Shown here piece after piece: positions 27,938-37,383 of a stretch of 64,000 bases of DNA. The notes under the pieces are model-generated. The model saw only the letters and a list, made by a program, of their open reading frames with translations, was not told the origin of the DNA and ran no database searches. The first letter of the stretch is position 1. The number at the start of each line of letters is the position of its first letter. A program made the position numbers and the translations under genes. This stretch comes from Shewanella halifaxensis HAW-EB4 (lineage in GTDB: Bacteria > Pseudomonadota > Gammaproteobacteria > Enterobacterales > Shewanellaceae), in assembly GCF_000019185.1 (NCBI RefSeq), contig NC_010334.1, positions 4,650,001 through 4,714,000 of the forward strand, written 5' to 3'.

Positions 27938-28815
27938 TGCACTTCACCTCGCGCAATTTCAGCTAGTGCTAACTCGGCAAATACAACTTCAACCGATGCG
28001 CCGTTATGAGGCGTAACGCTTTGATCAAAATTGGCACTAATTAAATTCGCTAGCTGTACACGTTCACCATCCATCAATAACTCTATCGAAGATACAGGGG
28101 CTTCACGCAACTGACTCTCGAAGTAATCCATCGAGCGCTGGATCTCTAAACTTAAGTTGTCGGCAACGCCATAAGCTAAATCTTCAGCTGAAATCTTATC
28201 AATTTGTAGGAAGCCTCTTACTCGACGCTGCATAAAAACTTCGCCAGCTCTAACGACTGTCAATAATAACTCCTGCCCTTCACGGTGGCTTAGCACCAAC
28301 CGCGCTTGGTTATCATCAAATAGATTACTCACTGCCATCTCTTCAATGGAGACACCTATGGTGACTAAGCCTGCATTTTTGGCTGCTAATAATAATGCTA
28401 AGAGTAAGGACTTTTCAGTAACAACCACATTGACTTTATTGGTGGTTTGTTTTGATGATTCAAAGTAATCCAGCTGAATGTTTGTGACAGGCTGGGTCAC
28501 GATATCTTTTACAGACCAAAGCAGTGCTGCCTTGAGCTCTTCTACTGGTACGTTCGGCTTATCAACCAACAACAGTTGATAGAATTCGGAGGCTAATACA
28601 ATTTGGATTTTTGCATAGCCAAATTCTTTAGTCACTTGAGAAAACGCTTCTTCCCAGTCGTGGTGATTGAAAGAAAATGATATAACTTTAGCGTCGACCT
28701 GAGCGGTAGACGCTTGAAAGACCGAGACTTTATCGGCGCAAATATAAACACCTAACTCTAAAGTTGGTGCAGCTTTGCGCCAAAACTGGATTTTATCCAA
28801 CAGGCTTTCGTTCAT
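27934..28815 (-). CDS. mshI: MSHA biogenesis protein MshI (PilM-like)
   Basis: A 293-residue soluble protein of the actin-like PilM/GspL-cytoplasmic type, probably the cytoplasmic ring component contacting MshI2. It has no membrane helix. Family-like stretches include LGVYICADKVSVFQAS near residue 20 and LLWSVKDIVTQPVTNIQLDY near 100. AAGG lies upstream of the ATG. It is the first gene after the 215-base gap following mshH, so the machinery transcript mshI-I2-J-K-L-M-N-E-G-F probably starts there. Confidence 0.88.
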   Translation of the reverse strand: MNESLLDKIQFWRKAAPTLELGVYICADKVSVFQASTAQVDAKVISFSFNHHDWEEAFSQVTKEFGYAKIQIVLASEFYQLLLVDKPNVPVEELKAALLWSVKDIVTQPVTNIQLDYFESSKQTTNKVNVVVTEKSLLLALLLAAKNAGLVTIGVSIEEMAVSNLFDDNQARLVLSHREGQELLLTVVRAGEVFMQRRVRGFLQIDKISAEDLAYGVADNLSLEIQRSMDYFESQLREAPVSSIELLMDGERVQLANLISANFDQSVTPHNGASVEVVFAELALAEIARGEVQ

Positions 28816-29030
28816 TAATCCATGCCTTAAAAATTATCAAAAATCCAATCCCACTGAGATTGAAAAATTATTGTGTACACGTAAATTAGTATATTAAATA
28901 CTGTTAGATCTTATCCAAATAGCGCAACAATCTTATTATGCCATCAGTGTAGCGAGTTATCCCTGATTAATATAGATAAAACCTCATTTTAGGAATAATC
29001 CGCAACAATCACCAACAAAACCAGAACAAA

Positions 29031-30938
29031 CTATACCTCTTCGATCGGTTCGCTAAAGAAGCTCCCTTGGCCAGCACTAACGCCTAAAATCTGTAATGTT
29101 TGCCATTCTTCGAATACTTCCACTCCCTCTGCACACACCTGTACATCGGTGCGGTATAGACCTGCAATCAGGCTTCGAACAAACAGTTGGTTCTCTGCTC
29201 GCAGATGGATTTGATTAACAATAGAACGATGAAGTTTGATTAGCGAGATAGGATAATGGTGAATATATTCGGTACTCACGACTTGTTGACCAACACGATC
29301 GACACAGATACTCGCGCCCATTTTATTGATCATATCCAACGGCGCTATAAGCTGTTTCTGATGGTTGACTAAAATATCTTCATTCACCTCAAAGATAAGC
29401 CTTGGGGCTAAATGACGATATTCAAGTAGCGTGGTTTTCAACCAGCGTACAAAGGCACGGCTAGTTAAGGTATCTAAGCTCAGGTTAATACTAAATTTTA
29501 GGCTGTTATCTTTATGTTTTGGCAACAGATCAAACATCACCATCTCGATGACTTGCCGTTCTATCTGTGGTGTTAGGCCGCACTTTATCGCCATAGGCAA
29601 AAACAAGGTTGCTCTAACAAGGTTTCCCTGCGTATCTCGCAAGCGACAGGTCACCTCTTGGTGATGAGCGTGGGAGTCACTGTCAACGACTGGCTGCGAA
29701 AAAAGGAATACTCTTTTGCTAACCAACACATTCTCAAGAAAACTTCGCCAACGCACAGAGCCTTTTGACAGTTCACCATCAACAGAGCCCTTATCATACA
29801 TAAACCAGCTACTTCCCCCTTGGAACTGAGCTGAACGCAACGCGAGTTCAGCTTCTTCAACTAATGCATCTTTATCATCACCAACTTTAAAATATGCCCC
29901 GCCTAAATGCATAAAGTCATCAGGCAGCTGAACCAAGGTATTAATCTGATTAAGGCTTAAACGCAGTAACTTAGCGGCAAGTTGGTCCGCTTCTAGTTGT
30001 GAAATTTGTGGCACCACTACCGCAAACTGATTATATGATCGCCTCGAAAATATACAGTTTGCCTTGTTGGCCAGGATTTGATTTATGGTACTTATCAGCT
30101 GTGATAACAGCTCATCAACTTCTTGCTCAGTAAGCTCTTTACTGAATAAATCCAAATCTTCCATTTCAAATAGATACAGCACACCCGGCGTCATCATGCC
30201 TAAATGGTTACTGAGAGCATCGAGTCGGTTTTTCAAAAACAGTCGATTGCCTATCCCTGTACCTGCGTCTAGAAATGTATTCGAGCGAATAAATTGATCG
30301 AAACGAGCACGCTCTTTATGGGCATCATCTAGCTCTAGCAACAGATGGGTTAGCGCACGGTTGATTAACCTAGGTTTGCCATGCCCCTTTTCTGCCAACG
30401 CCTTATCATACTTACCCGATAGGATAAGGCTTGAGCGTTGTGCTAAGTGCTCGATGCCCTCAAGATGCATCGAGAACCAACGAAAACCGAAACGGACAAA
30501 CAAGAATACGGCGGCGCAACCAATTATGATAATCAAGACCTCATGCCAACCAATATCCCCCTGACTAAAAGGTTGCGGTAAAGTCAGCGTCATCAATAAC
30601 TTTCCACCAGCAAGTTGACTCTTATAATTAACGCCACTTCCCTGAGGAACCGGAGACTGATACTCAAAAAGAGATTGATTACCTTTAGATAACGTAAAAG
30701 AATGAGCTCGATATCCTTTAAGCAATGGCGGTAACCAAGCGTCAAGCTGGCCACTACTTTGTTGCGAAAGCTGCTGCTCAATAAGGTTTTCTAATTCAGT
30801 GACTTTTTGTTGCTGAAAGGTATAGGTAAGTTGAAAAAAGCTGACCATAGCGGTCAAAAAGCAGATGAATGCGACACCTGCGAGTGACATAAGCCAAAAG
30901 CTAGTCAATTTTTTAGTCAGAATTCGAGTCAGTTTCAT
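29031..30938 (-). CDS. mshH: MshH: CsrD-type degenerate GGDEF/EAL membrane protein
   Basis: A 635-residue inner-membrane regulator orthologous to E. coli CsrD, which targets the CsrB/C small RNAs for RNase E decay without making or breaking c-di-GMP. Two membrane helices (about 17–37 and 130–150) flank a periplasmic region. The GGDEF domain (about 220–375) has FSRRSYNQFAV in place of the GGDEF signature, and the EAL domain (about 390–635) has VTCRLRD where EALLR is expected. Both are therefore degenerate. In E. coli csrD lies directly beside mreB; here the whole msh locus sits between them. Confidence 0.93.
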   Translation of the reverse strand: MKLTRILTKKLTSFWLMSLAGVAFICFLTAMVSFFQLTYTFQQQKVTELENLIEQQLSQQSSGQLDAWLPPLLKGYRAHSFTLSKGNQSLFEYQSPVPQGSGVNYKSQLAGGKLLMTLTLPQPFSQGDIGWHEVLIIIIGCAAVFLFVRFGFRWFSMHLEGIEHLAQRSSLILSGKYDKALAEKGHGKPRLINRALTHLLLELDDAHKERARFDQFIRSNTFLDAGTGIGNRLFLKNRLDALSNHLGMMTPGVLYLFEMEDLDLFSKELTEQEVDELLSQLISTINQILANKANCIFSRRSYNQFAVVVPQISQLEADQLAAKLLRLSLNQINTLVQLPDDFMHLGGAYFKVGDDKDALVEEAELALRSAQFQGGSSWFMYDKGSVDGELSKGSVRWRSFLENVLVSKRVFLFSQPVVDSDSHAHHQEVTCRLRDTQGNLVRATLFLPMAIKCGLTPQIERQVIEMVMFDLLPKHKDNSLKFSINLSLDTLTSRAFVRWLKTTLLEYRHLAPRLIFEVNEDILVNHQKQLIAPLDMINKMGASICVDRVGQQVVSTEYIHHYPISLIKLHRSIVNQIHLRAENQLFVRSLIAGLYRTDVQVCAEGVEVFEEWQTLQILGVSAGQGSFFSEPIEEV

Positions 30939-31074
30939 CAGTCCGCTTCCTGCAGGATCTTTTTTATTACACCTAAATCATCATACTCTTCACCGCCACA
31001 GTAGAGAATAATGATAAAGCCAGCCTTAGCTTAATAACATTCAGTTATACAGTAACCGAAAAACGCTCGGCAAC

Positions 31075-31104
31075 AAAAAAGGGACCCTTGGGTCCCTTTT
31101 TTTC
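31075..31104 (-). terminator. Intrinsic terminator of the malic enzyme gene
   Basis: GGGACC, loop CTTG, GGTCCC is flanked by an A-run on one side and eight Ts on the other. It lies 15 bases beyond the malic enzyme stop codon and can work in both directions. Confidence 0.92.
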
Positions 31105-31119
31105 TGATAAGCAGAGTCC

Positions 31120-32370
31120 TTAAGACTCCATATAGCCTTCAGGAAGCTCTTTAATTACCGCAACGCCTGATTCAATCGCAGCCAATGCCACGGCTTTAGC
31201 CACATTAGGTAGAAGACGTGCATCAGTTGGCTTAGGGAGCACGTAATCGGGGCCAAATTCTAATGAGTCAACATTTGGATATGCAGCGAGTACAGCTGCT
31301 GGTACAGGCTCTTTCGCCAAAGCTGCAATCGCGTGTACAGCCGCAATCTTCATCTCATCATTGATCCGTGAAGCACGCACATCGAGTGCGCCACGGAAAA
31401 TGAATGGGAAACAAAGCACGTTGTTAACTTGGTTAGGGTAGTCGCTACGGCCCGTACCCATGATTAAATCTTTGCGAACATCATGAGCAAGTTCAGGTTT
31501 AATTTCAGGATCTGGGTTAGAACAGGCAAAAATCACTGGCTTATCAGCCATCATTGCAACATCTTCGGCGCCTAAAACGTCAGGCCCAGAAAGACCTAAG
31601 AATACGTCAGCACCTTTAATCACATCTTGCAGCGTACGCTTGTCAGTATTATTAGCAAATAGCGCTTTATACTCGTTAATGTCTTCACGACGAGTATGGA
31701 TAACGCCTTTTCTATCCAACATGTAGACGTTTTCGCGTTGAGCACCGCAATTTACAATCATCGTCATACAGGCGATCGCGGCTGCACCGGCACCCATACA
31801 AACAAATACGGCTTCTTCGATAGATTTGCCCTGAATTTCAAGCGCATTAATCATACCCGCAGCAGTTACGATTGCAGTGCCATGCTGATCATCGTGGAAT
31901 ACAGGCACATTACAAAGCTCAATCAGTGCCTTTTCAATTTCAAAACACTCTGGCGCCTTGATATCTTCAAGGTTGATACCACCAAATGTATCAGCAATCG
32001 CTTCAACGGTGTTGATGAACTCTTCAGATGTTCTGTGCTTTACTTCAATATCAGTAGCATCAATATTTGCAAAGTGTTTGAAAAGCAAAGCCTTGCCTTC
32101 CATAACAGGCTTAGATGCCAACGGGCCTAAGTTACCTAGACCTAAAATTGCGGTACCGTTAGAGATAACTGCAACAGTGTTGCCTTTACCTGTATAACGG
32201 TAAGCATTGTCTGGATTCGCCGCAATTTCACGTACAGGCTCTGCCACGCCGGGGCTATAAGCCAGTGCGAGGTCCATGCTAGTTTCTGCGGGTTTAGTTA
32301 GGCAAACTGCTGTTTTGCCTGGAACGGGGAATTCATGATAATCGAGGGCTTGTTGACGAAGATCTGCCAT
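31120..32370 (-). CDS. Malic enzyme, short form without phosphotransacetylase domain
   Basis: A 416-residue decarboxylating malate dehydrogenase (malate to pyruvate plus CO2 with NAD(P)H). It resembles the N-terminal half of MaeB but ends before the phosphotransacetylase-like domain found in the ~760-residue form. Signature segments are LAYSPGVAEPVREIA, KGNTVAVISNGTAILGLGN, FHDDQHGTAIV and the Rossmann GAGAAAIACMTM. I start it at ATG 32370 (MADLRQQALDYHEFP) with AGGA upstream; the longer reading adds 25 unrelated residues. Cofactor preference is not certain. It is monocistronic, with its own terminator. Confidence 0.94.
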   Translation of the reverse strand: MADLRQQALDYHEFPVPGKTAVCLTKPAETSMDLALAYSPGVAEPVREIAANPDNAYRYTGKGNTVAVISNGTAILGLGNLGPLASKPVMEGKALLFKHFANIDATDIEVKHRTSEEFINTVEAIADTFGGINLEDIKAPECFEIEKALIELCNVPVFHDDQHGTAIVTAAGMINALEIQGKSIEEAVFVCMGAGAAAIACMTMIVNCGAQRENVYMLDRKGVIHTRREDINEYKALFANNTDKRTLQDVIKGADVFLGLSGPDVLGAEDVAMMADKPVIFACSNPDPEIKPELAHDVRKDLIMGTGRSDYPNQVNNVLCFPFIFRGALDVRASRINDEMKIAAVHAIAALAKEPVPAAVLAAYPNVDSLEFGPDYVLPKPTDARLLPNVAKAVALAAIESGVAVIKELPEGYMES

Positions 32371-32574
32371 TTTTCTAATCCTGAGTGCGACTAATAATAT
32401 CCTGAGCGAAAGGTCGACAACTAAAAGGTTAATCTTGCTGCTCAATAAAGATACATTTTCAAGGCATTTTATTTGAACAAAAAACAGTTAGTTGATAGCC
32501 GCTAAGATACTTGAATCTCAGTTCATTTCAAATAGCTTCTTCTCATTTTTTAACTTTATCGCTATATATTATTC

Positions 32575-33348
32575 CTAAGGGGTATTTTCCATGGTTATCT
32601 GCGACGGATGCGTCGCATTTAGGCGATATTTGCCGTAAGAAAAATACAGCTTACCTCGAACAATCACGCGACTTTCAAGCAGTTTTAGCGTCAAAATGTT
32701 ACTAAACTTACCAATATCTTGCTGAGACATCATCACGACCAAGTTATTGTCGATATTCAGCTCGAAATTTTGACCTTTTCTTTCATAACCCGTAACAACT
32801 CCTCTTACCTCTCGCCATTTATTACTGTCATCACGAGTCAGGCTATCTGTGGTCAAAGGCTGATAAGATTTATCGCTCCACAAGCCTACTTTTCTCTCGC
32901 GTGCAGTCCGCTCTATTTTGCTTAAACACTGCCAAAAATAGTCATTTTGGTAGACTCGCGCCTTGGCAAACCCATGGGATAACATCATCTCTTGCAGATG
33001 CTCTAGCTTTTCAGTGTAGACATAGGCCAGCGTTCGTCCATACGGACCTAAACGCTGCTTATCAAAAGCAAGTAACAGTGACTGACCAGGTTTAACTACT
33101 TCTGAGAGGTATTTTTTGGCAGGCGTAGCATAAGATTGGGAGAGCTCAGGAAATTGAAAATCAATTTCTGGGGAGTCGATACCAATAAGTCGCACTAAAC
33201 GGCCATCGGTTAAGGTAATGGTATCGCCATCATTGACATAATCTAAGGTAACGGTTTCATCAAACTGAGTTGGTATGCATTGGCTTGCTTGCACAGCGAT
33301 AGCTTGTAAAGATAGCAGCAGGAACGCCAGTATTCTAATTAGCCCCAT
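32575..33348 (-). CDS. Secreted thermonuclease-family (SNase-like) protein
   Basis: A 257-residue exported protein with a staphylococcal-nuclease fold. The signal peptide (GLIRILAFLLLSLQAIAVQA) is followed by the SNase domain (about residues 30–160): calcium/active-site region VNDGDTITL, RLIGIDSPE with the catalytic-type Arg and Glu, and LGPYGRTLAYV with the second Arg. The C-terminal ~90 residues look like a beta domain (VVTGYERKGQNFELNIDNNL). I chose ATG 33348, which has GGGAG upstream and opens the signal peptide, over a start 34 codons earlier. Extracellular or periplasmic DNase activity is inferred. Confidence 0.88.
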   Translation of the reverse strand: MGLIRILAFLLLSLQAIAVQASQCIPTQFDETVTLDYVNDGDTITLTDGRLVRLIGIDSPEIDFQFPELSQSYATPAKKYLSEVVKPGQSLLLAFDKQRLGPYGRTLAYVYTEKLEHLQEMMLSHGFAKARVYQNDYFWQCLSKIERTARERKVGLWSDKSYQPLTTDSLTRDDSNKWREVRGVVTGYERKGQNFELNIDNNLVVMMSQQDIGKFSNILTLKLLESRVIVRGKLYFSYGKYRLNATHPSQITMENTP

Positions 33349-33449
33349 GTCACGGCTCTCCCTATCAATCCTTACAATGCCTAAAATGACGACAGATCTA
33401 AAATTGAAAGTAACACGAGCCCATAACCGATAGCTATTCAAACAGCTCA

Positions 33450-33545
33450 AATAATACCAATCAGTATAAGAAAGTGATCGACTCAGAACGCTTTTGGCAA
33501 ACTACTTCAAGGCGGGTGGAGATGGATTGGTTATTCCCTTATGAA
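33450..33545. repeat. Possible interspersed repeat remnant
   Basis: The stretch begins with the imperfect palindrome ATACCAATCAGTAT and runs through GACTCAGAACGCTTTTGGC to GGAGATGGATTGGTTATTCC. It has no coding support. I recall similar stretches scattered between genes in Shewanella, but that is from memory and unverified. Confidence 0.35.
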
Positions 33546-33570
33546 GCCTGTATCTGCACGTTAGATAGCA

Positions 33571-33596
33571 AAAAGGCGCCAGAAGGCGCCTTTTTT
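33571..33596 (-). terminator. Intrinsic terminator after rpmE
   Basis: Two GGCGCC blocks separated by four bases form a GC-rich stem flanked by As on the left and six Ts on the right. On the minus strand GGCGCC-TTCT-GGCGCC is followed by TTTTTGC, about 20 bases after the rpmE stop. It could act in both directions. Confidence 0.9.
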
Positions 33597-33615
33597 AAAT
33601 TCATTGCAGAAGTAA

Positions 33616-33828
33616 TTACTTCTTGCCAAGTGCACCAAAGCGCTTGTTGAACTTGTCGATACGTCCGCCAGTATCCATAACTTTCTGGGTACCAGTGTAG
33701 AATGGGTGACATGCACCACATACGTCTAGGTGTAAATCTTTACCTACAGTAGAGTTAATCTTGATAACGTTACCACAAGTACAAGTTGCAGTGATTTCTG
33801 CATAATCAGGATGAATGCCTGCTTTCAT
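33616..33828 (-). CDS. rpmE: 50S ribosomal protein L31 (zinc-binding type)
   Basis: A 70-residue ribosomal protein. The start MKAGIHPDYAEI and the cysteines C16, C18, C37 and C40 (TCTCGN, DVCGACHP) identify the zinc-containing C+ form, which is replaced by the zinc-free paralog under zinc shortage in many bacteria. I chose ATG 33828; the upstream in-frame extension is not conserved. AGGTAATTCC lies just before it. The rpmE/priA neighbourhood is conserved with E. coli, but here one small gene intervenes. Confidence 0.97.
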   Translation of the reverse strand: MKAGIHPDYAEITATCTCGNVIKINSTVGKDLHLDVCGACHPFYTGTQKVMDTGGRIDKFNKRFGALGKK

Positions 33829-34029
33829 TGGAATTACCTCAGTAAAAGGCCATGTCGCTCTTCCAACCCGAAGTCGGACACCACATGCAGTTAAAATAAA
33901 ATTATTTAGGCGCCGAATACTACAGGATCTCATTTGTAGATTCAAGCGCCACAATGTACGATTAATCAATAATCTCTAAAAATGCTTAAAAGCCTATTCT
34001 ATTGCGGCCTACCGAGCAGGCTTAAGTCA

Positions 34030-34758
34030 TTATTTCATCGCATTAAATCGCTTCTCAGCAGCCATAGCATCGGCATACTTTTCTAGTGTCACCATCGACG
34101 GGCATTCCAACTGCGCTTGCGACTTAAGCCCATTAATATTCTGCTGATTAAATGCCTTAGGGTTACGTTCAAAAATCGCTAACATCGCTCCATAAGGGCT
34201 GATCCCCCAGCGATTAGCTTGGCGATTACCAATACGCCATAGAGTCTCTTTACCATCGAACCCTATTTGGCAATCATCTAGACGACTGACAATAACATCG
34301 GCCCCACTGACCCTTATCCCGCTTGAAGCAGCCAACATGTTGGTTTCAGTTTGTCCTACTTTTTTCACCGCCGTCGAGCGACTGGCAATATAGCGGCTAT
34401 CTATATCAGCGTTGTTCACCTTGCCATTAAACAAACTCAATACTTTAACTTGATACCAGCGATTAACCCGGTACTCTTTCACGATTAATACGGCATCTTT
34501 ATCGACCACATCCTCGATACCCATCACTTGCACCATAAAGCTCGTCAAAGGTTTAGTAATGAGACGCTCTTCGCCGCTGCCCTGTCGAATTGAGAACTGA
34601 ACCTTTTTCAGACTATTGTGAGATGAAACGATATTGAGCTTGAGACTCGGATGCTGGCCAAAATCAAACTGTCGCTCATTAATGCTGACATGGGACACCT
34701 GCGCATGGGCCGTAGTTAACATCATAAAGCCTGCTAGCGCCAATATGACTCTCTTCAT
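34030..34758 (-). CDS. Exported protein with FimV-like C-terminal region
   Basis: A 242-residue protein with a signal peptide (MKRVILALAGFMMLTTAHAQ). The N-terminal half resembles the beta-rich opening of FimV/HubP polar landmark proteins (SHVSINERQFDFGQHPSLKL). The segment at about 168–215 (ETLWRIGNRQANRWGISPYG, NPKAFNQQNINGLK) matches the FimV N-terminal LysM-like peptidoglycan-binding pattern. There is no transmembrane helix or long acidic C-terminal part, so it looks like a stand-alone periplasmic version. AAGGA lies upstream of ATG 34758. A cell-wall or pilus-assembly accessory role is inferred. Confidence 0.75.
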   Translation of the reverse strand: MKRVILALAGFMMLTTAHAQVSHVSINERQFDFGQHPSLKLNIVSSHNSLKKVQFSIRQGSGEERLITKPLTSFMVQVMGIEDVVDKDAVLIVKEYRVNRWYQVKVLSLFNGKVNNADIDSRYIASRSTAVKKVGQTETNMLAASSGIRVSGADVIVSRLDDCQIGFDGKETLWRIGNRQANRWGISPYGAMLAIFERNPKAFNQQNINGLKSQAQLECPSMVTLEKYADAMAAEKRFNAMK

Positions 34759-35063
34759 TAAGATCCTTCCTAATCTAAGTTAACCATCTCGTTAATTATT
34801 TTCTAATCGTAGATAGTACGGCTCTAGTCTATCGACTTAAGTAGCAAGACATTAAACAGATACAATTATTGCCGCACACAATCTTAATCTTAAAAGCCTT
34901 GGTTTATAAAACGGTTTATAAAATAGAGTATAACCGTCACTTTATATCTGTCTCCTGCCAATCACGATTAGCTCGCACAAGGCGAATAAAATCAATTCTC
35001 GCTAGCTCTCAGTAAATAGCCTCGGTACACTTAAAGCCAGTATCCTTTCGAAACCGTAACCCT
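34759..35063. other. Divergent intergenic region upstream of priA
   Basis: This 305-base gap separates the minus-strand FimV-like gene and the plus-strand priA and should carry promoters for both. An AT-rich direct repeat, GGTTTATAAAA then CGGTTTATAAAA, lies at about 34899–34923. I see no ORF or RNA gene. Confidence 0.5.
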
Positions 35064-37259
35064 ATGCCTTTGTTTGTTGAGGTCGCACTCCCCGTTCCAA
35101 TGCGACAAAACTTTAGCTACCAAGTGCCTGAACATATCACCATTACGCCTCAAAAAGGCATGCGTGTTCAGGTTCCTTTTGGTCGTCAACAACTCATAGG
35201 ACTAATCACCGCTGTCAGTGACAGCTGTACGCTTACCCCTAAGCAGATAAAACCGATTGTGGCGATTCTTGATAATGAGCCATTACTACCTGATTCACTC
35301 TATAAATTAACCGCTTGGGCTGCAAGATATTACTTCTGCAGTCTAGGGCAGATGCTGTCGCAAGCCATTCCTGTGGCGCTGCGTAAAGGCGCCGAAGTCA
35401 AAGAATCGAGCGTCACATACTGGACGCTAACCGATGCAGGCAAAGAGGCTGATATCAATCAGCTCAATCGCGCGCCTGCACAGCGAAAACTACTACACAG
35501 CTTACGCGATCGCGATTTAGAACTCAGTGACATTACCAGCTTAGAGCTCAGTAAAGCCGCAATTAAAGCGTTAGATGATAAAGGCTGGATCGAGAAAAAA
35601 ACTCGTACACTTGCGGCCGACTTAAGTTGGCGCACCGAGCTTGAGATGACAGAAGAACCTCATAGACTCAACCCAGAGCAAGCCATTGCAGTCGCGACAC
35701 TGACCCAGCAATCAGGTTACCACTGCACCTTGCTCGAAGGCGTCACGGGCTCCGGTAAGACTGAAGTCTACTTAGCCATGCTCGAAACGGTCTTAAAGCA
35801 AGGCAAGCAAGCACTGGTATTAGTCCCTGAAATTGGCCTAACACCGCAAACGATTAACCGCTTTAGGCGCCGATTCAACGTCAAAGTGGCGGTGATCCAC
35901 TCAGGGCTTACCGACAACCAGAGACTCGATGCTTGGCGTCAGGCAAGATCGGCCGAAGCTGCCATCATCATTGGCACCCGCTCAGCACTATTTACCCCGA
36001 TGCTTTACCCTGGAGTGATCATCTTAGATGAAGAGCATGACTCTAGCTTTAAGCAACAAGAGGGAGTTGGCTATCACGCCCGCGACCTAGCCGTGATGCG
36101 TGGCCATCTTGAGAAGATTCCAGTAATTTTAGGTACGGCCACTCCGTCACTTGAAACGCTACAAAATGCCCTCAGCGGTCGTTATCAACATCTGCATTTA
36201 AGTAAACGTGCAGGCGCAGCGGAGAAAGTTCGGCAAGGCATTATCGATATTCGTAATCAGCCACTGCGCTCTGGTATGTCTCATGCGCTACTCAACGAAA
36301 TGCGTATTCACCTCGATGCGGGCAATCAGGTTATCCTGTTTTTGAACCGCCGCGGCTTTGCCCCTGCGCTTATCTGCCATGAGTGTGGCCACCTGCATGA
36401 ATGTGACCGCTGTGATGCCTTCTTTACGGTGCATCAGGCCCTAGGCGAAATTCGCTGTCACCACTGCAGTAACCAGTACGCGATCCCTAAGCAGTGCCAC
36501 AGTTGCGGCAGTACCATGCTTGCAGGACAAGGCGTAGGCACAGAGCAACTGGCATCATTTTTAGAAAAAGAGTTTCCTAATCATCCTGTAGTGCGAATAG
36601 ATAGAGATACCACCCGTAATAAGGGCTCTCTCGAGGGACACCTCAATGCGATCCACAAAGGTGAATATAAAATTTTAGTCGGCACCCAAATGCTGGCAAA
36701 GGGGCATCATTTTCCTGACGTTACCTTAGTCGGTTTATTAGACGTCGATGGTGCACTGTTTAGCGCCGACTTTAGAGCACCAGAGCGTTTTGGTCAGCTC
36801 TATACTCAGGTATCGGGCCGCGCGGGTCGTGCAACTAAGCCCGGAACGGTATTGCTACAGACGCATCAAAGCGACAACGCCATGCTACGCGAGTTAATGC
36901 ATAAAGGTTATGGCGAGTTTGCTCGTAACCAGCTGTTTGAACGCACTCAAGCATTGCTGCCACCAGCGTGGCACATGATCTTAATTAGGGCCGAAGCTCA
37001 TCAGGCCATTGATGCAGACAACCTGTTAAGTCAAATTGGTGCCCTACTGCCACAGGATGAAGAGTGTGAAGTGATTGGCCCAATGCCAGCACCACTCGAC
37101 AGAAAAGCCGGTAAGTACCGCCGCCAGCTTTTGTTCCAAACAAAAAACCGTAACAGACTACAGGCGGAGTTCGAGCGGGCATTGCCACAAATTGAGCAAC
37201 TTCCCTTAGCGAAAAAGTGCCGCTGGAGCATAGATCGCGATCCACAAGATCTGCTTTAA
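35064..37259 (+). CDS. priA: Primosomal replication protein N' (PriA helicase)
   Basis: A 731-residue 3'–5' DNA helicase that restarts collapsed replication forks. It has an N-terminal DNA-binding domain (1–105), a winged helix, and helicase motifs: Walker A EGVTGSGKTEVYL (about 225), Walker B DEEHDSSFKQQ and GTATPSLETL. Eight cysteines in CHECGHLHECDRC and RCHHCSNQYA…QCHSCGS bind two zinc ions. Length matches E. coli PriA (732). It is convergent with nothing and lies 125 bases before argS. Confidence 0.98.
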   Translation: MPLFVEVALPVPMRQNFSYQVPEHITITPQKGMRVQVPFGRQQLIGLITAVSDSCTLTPKQIKPIVAILDNEPLLPDSLYKLTAWAARYYFCSLGQMLSQAIPVALRKGAEVKESSVTYWTLTDAGKEADINQLNRAPAQRKLLHSLRDRDLELSDITSLELSKAAIKALDDKGWIEKKTRTLAADLSWRTELEMTEEPHRLNPEQAIAVATLTQQSGYHCTLLEGVTGSGKTEVYLAMLETVLKQGKQALVLVPEIGLTPQTINRFRRRFNVKVAVIHSGLTDNQRLDAWRQARSAEAAIIIGTRSALFTPMLYPGVIILDEEHDSSFKQQEGVGYHARDLAVMRGHLEKIPVILGTATPSLETLQNALSGRYQHLHLSKRAGAAEKVRQGIIDIRNQPLRSGMSHALLNEMRIHLDAGNQVILFLNRRGFAPALICHECGHLHECDRCDAFFTVHQALGEIRCHHCSNQYAIPKQCHSCGSTMLAGQGVGTEQLASFLEKEFPNHPVVRIDRDTTRNKGSLEGHLNAIHKGEYKILVGTQMLAKGHHFPDVTLVGLLDVDGALFSADFRAPERFGQLYTQVSGRAGRATKPGTVLLQTHQSDNAMLRELMHKGYGEFARNQLFERTQALLPPAWHMILIRAEAHQAIDADNLLSQIGALLPQDEECEVIGPMPAPLDRKAGKYRRQLLFQTKNRNRLQAEFERALPQIEQLPLAKKCRWSIDRDPQDLL

Positions 37260-37383
37260 ATCGACTTTATCGGCTTCAAAGCAGAAAAAGTTCGCTAGAG
37301 GATAGTAATTCACCGCCACTAGCGGCTAAAATAGTCGGTTACCCCTAATTATTTTTCTTTATGTAAGTGTCGATTAAACGCCA

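Noticed and set aside
32371..32445. N-terminal extension of the malic enzyme
   Set aside because: The extra 25 residues are unlike the family, and a well-placed AGGA precedes the ATG at 32370.
33829..33969. Longer rpmE reading
   Set aside because: L31 is about 70 residues and begins MKAGIHP; the extension is not conserved in the family.
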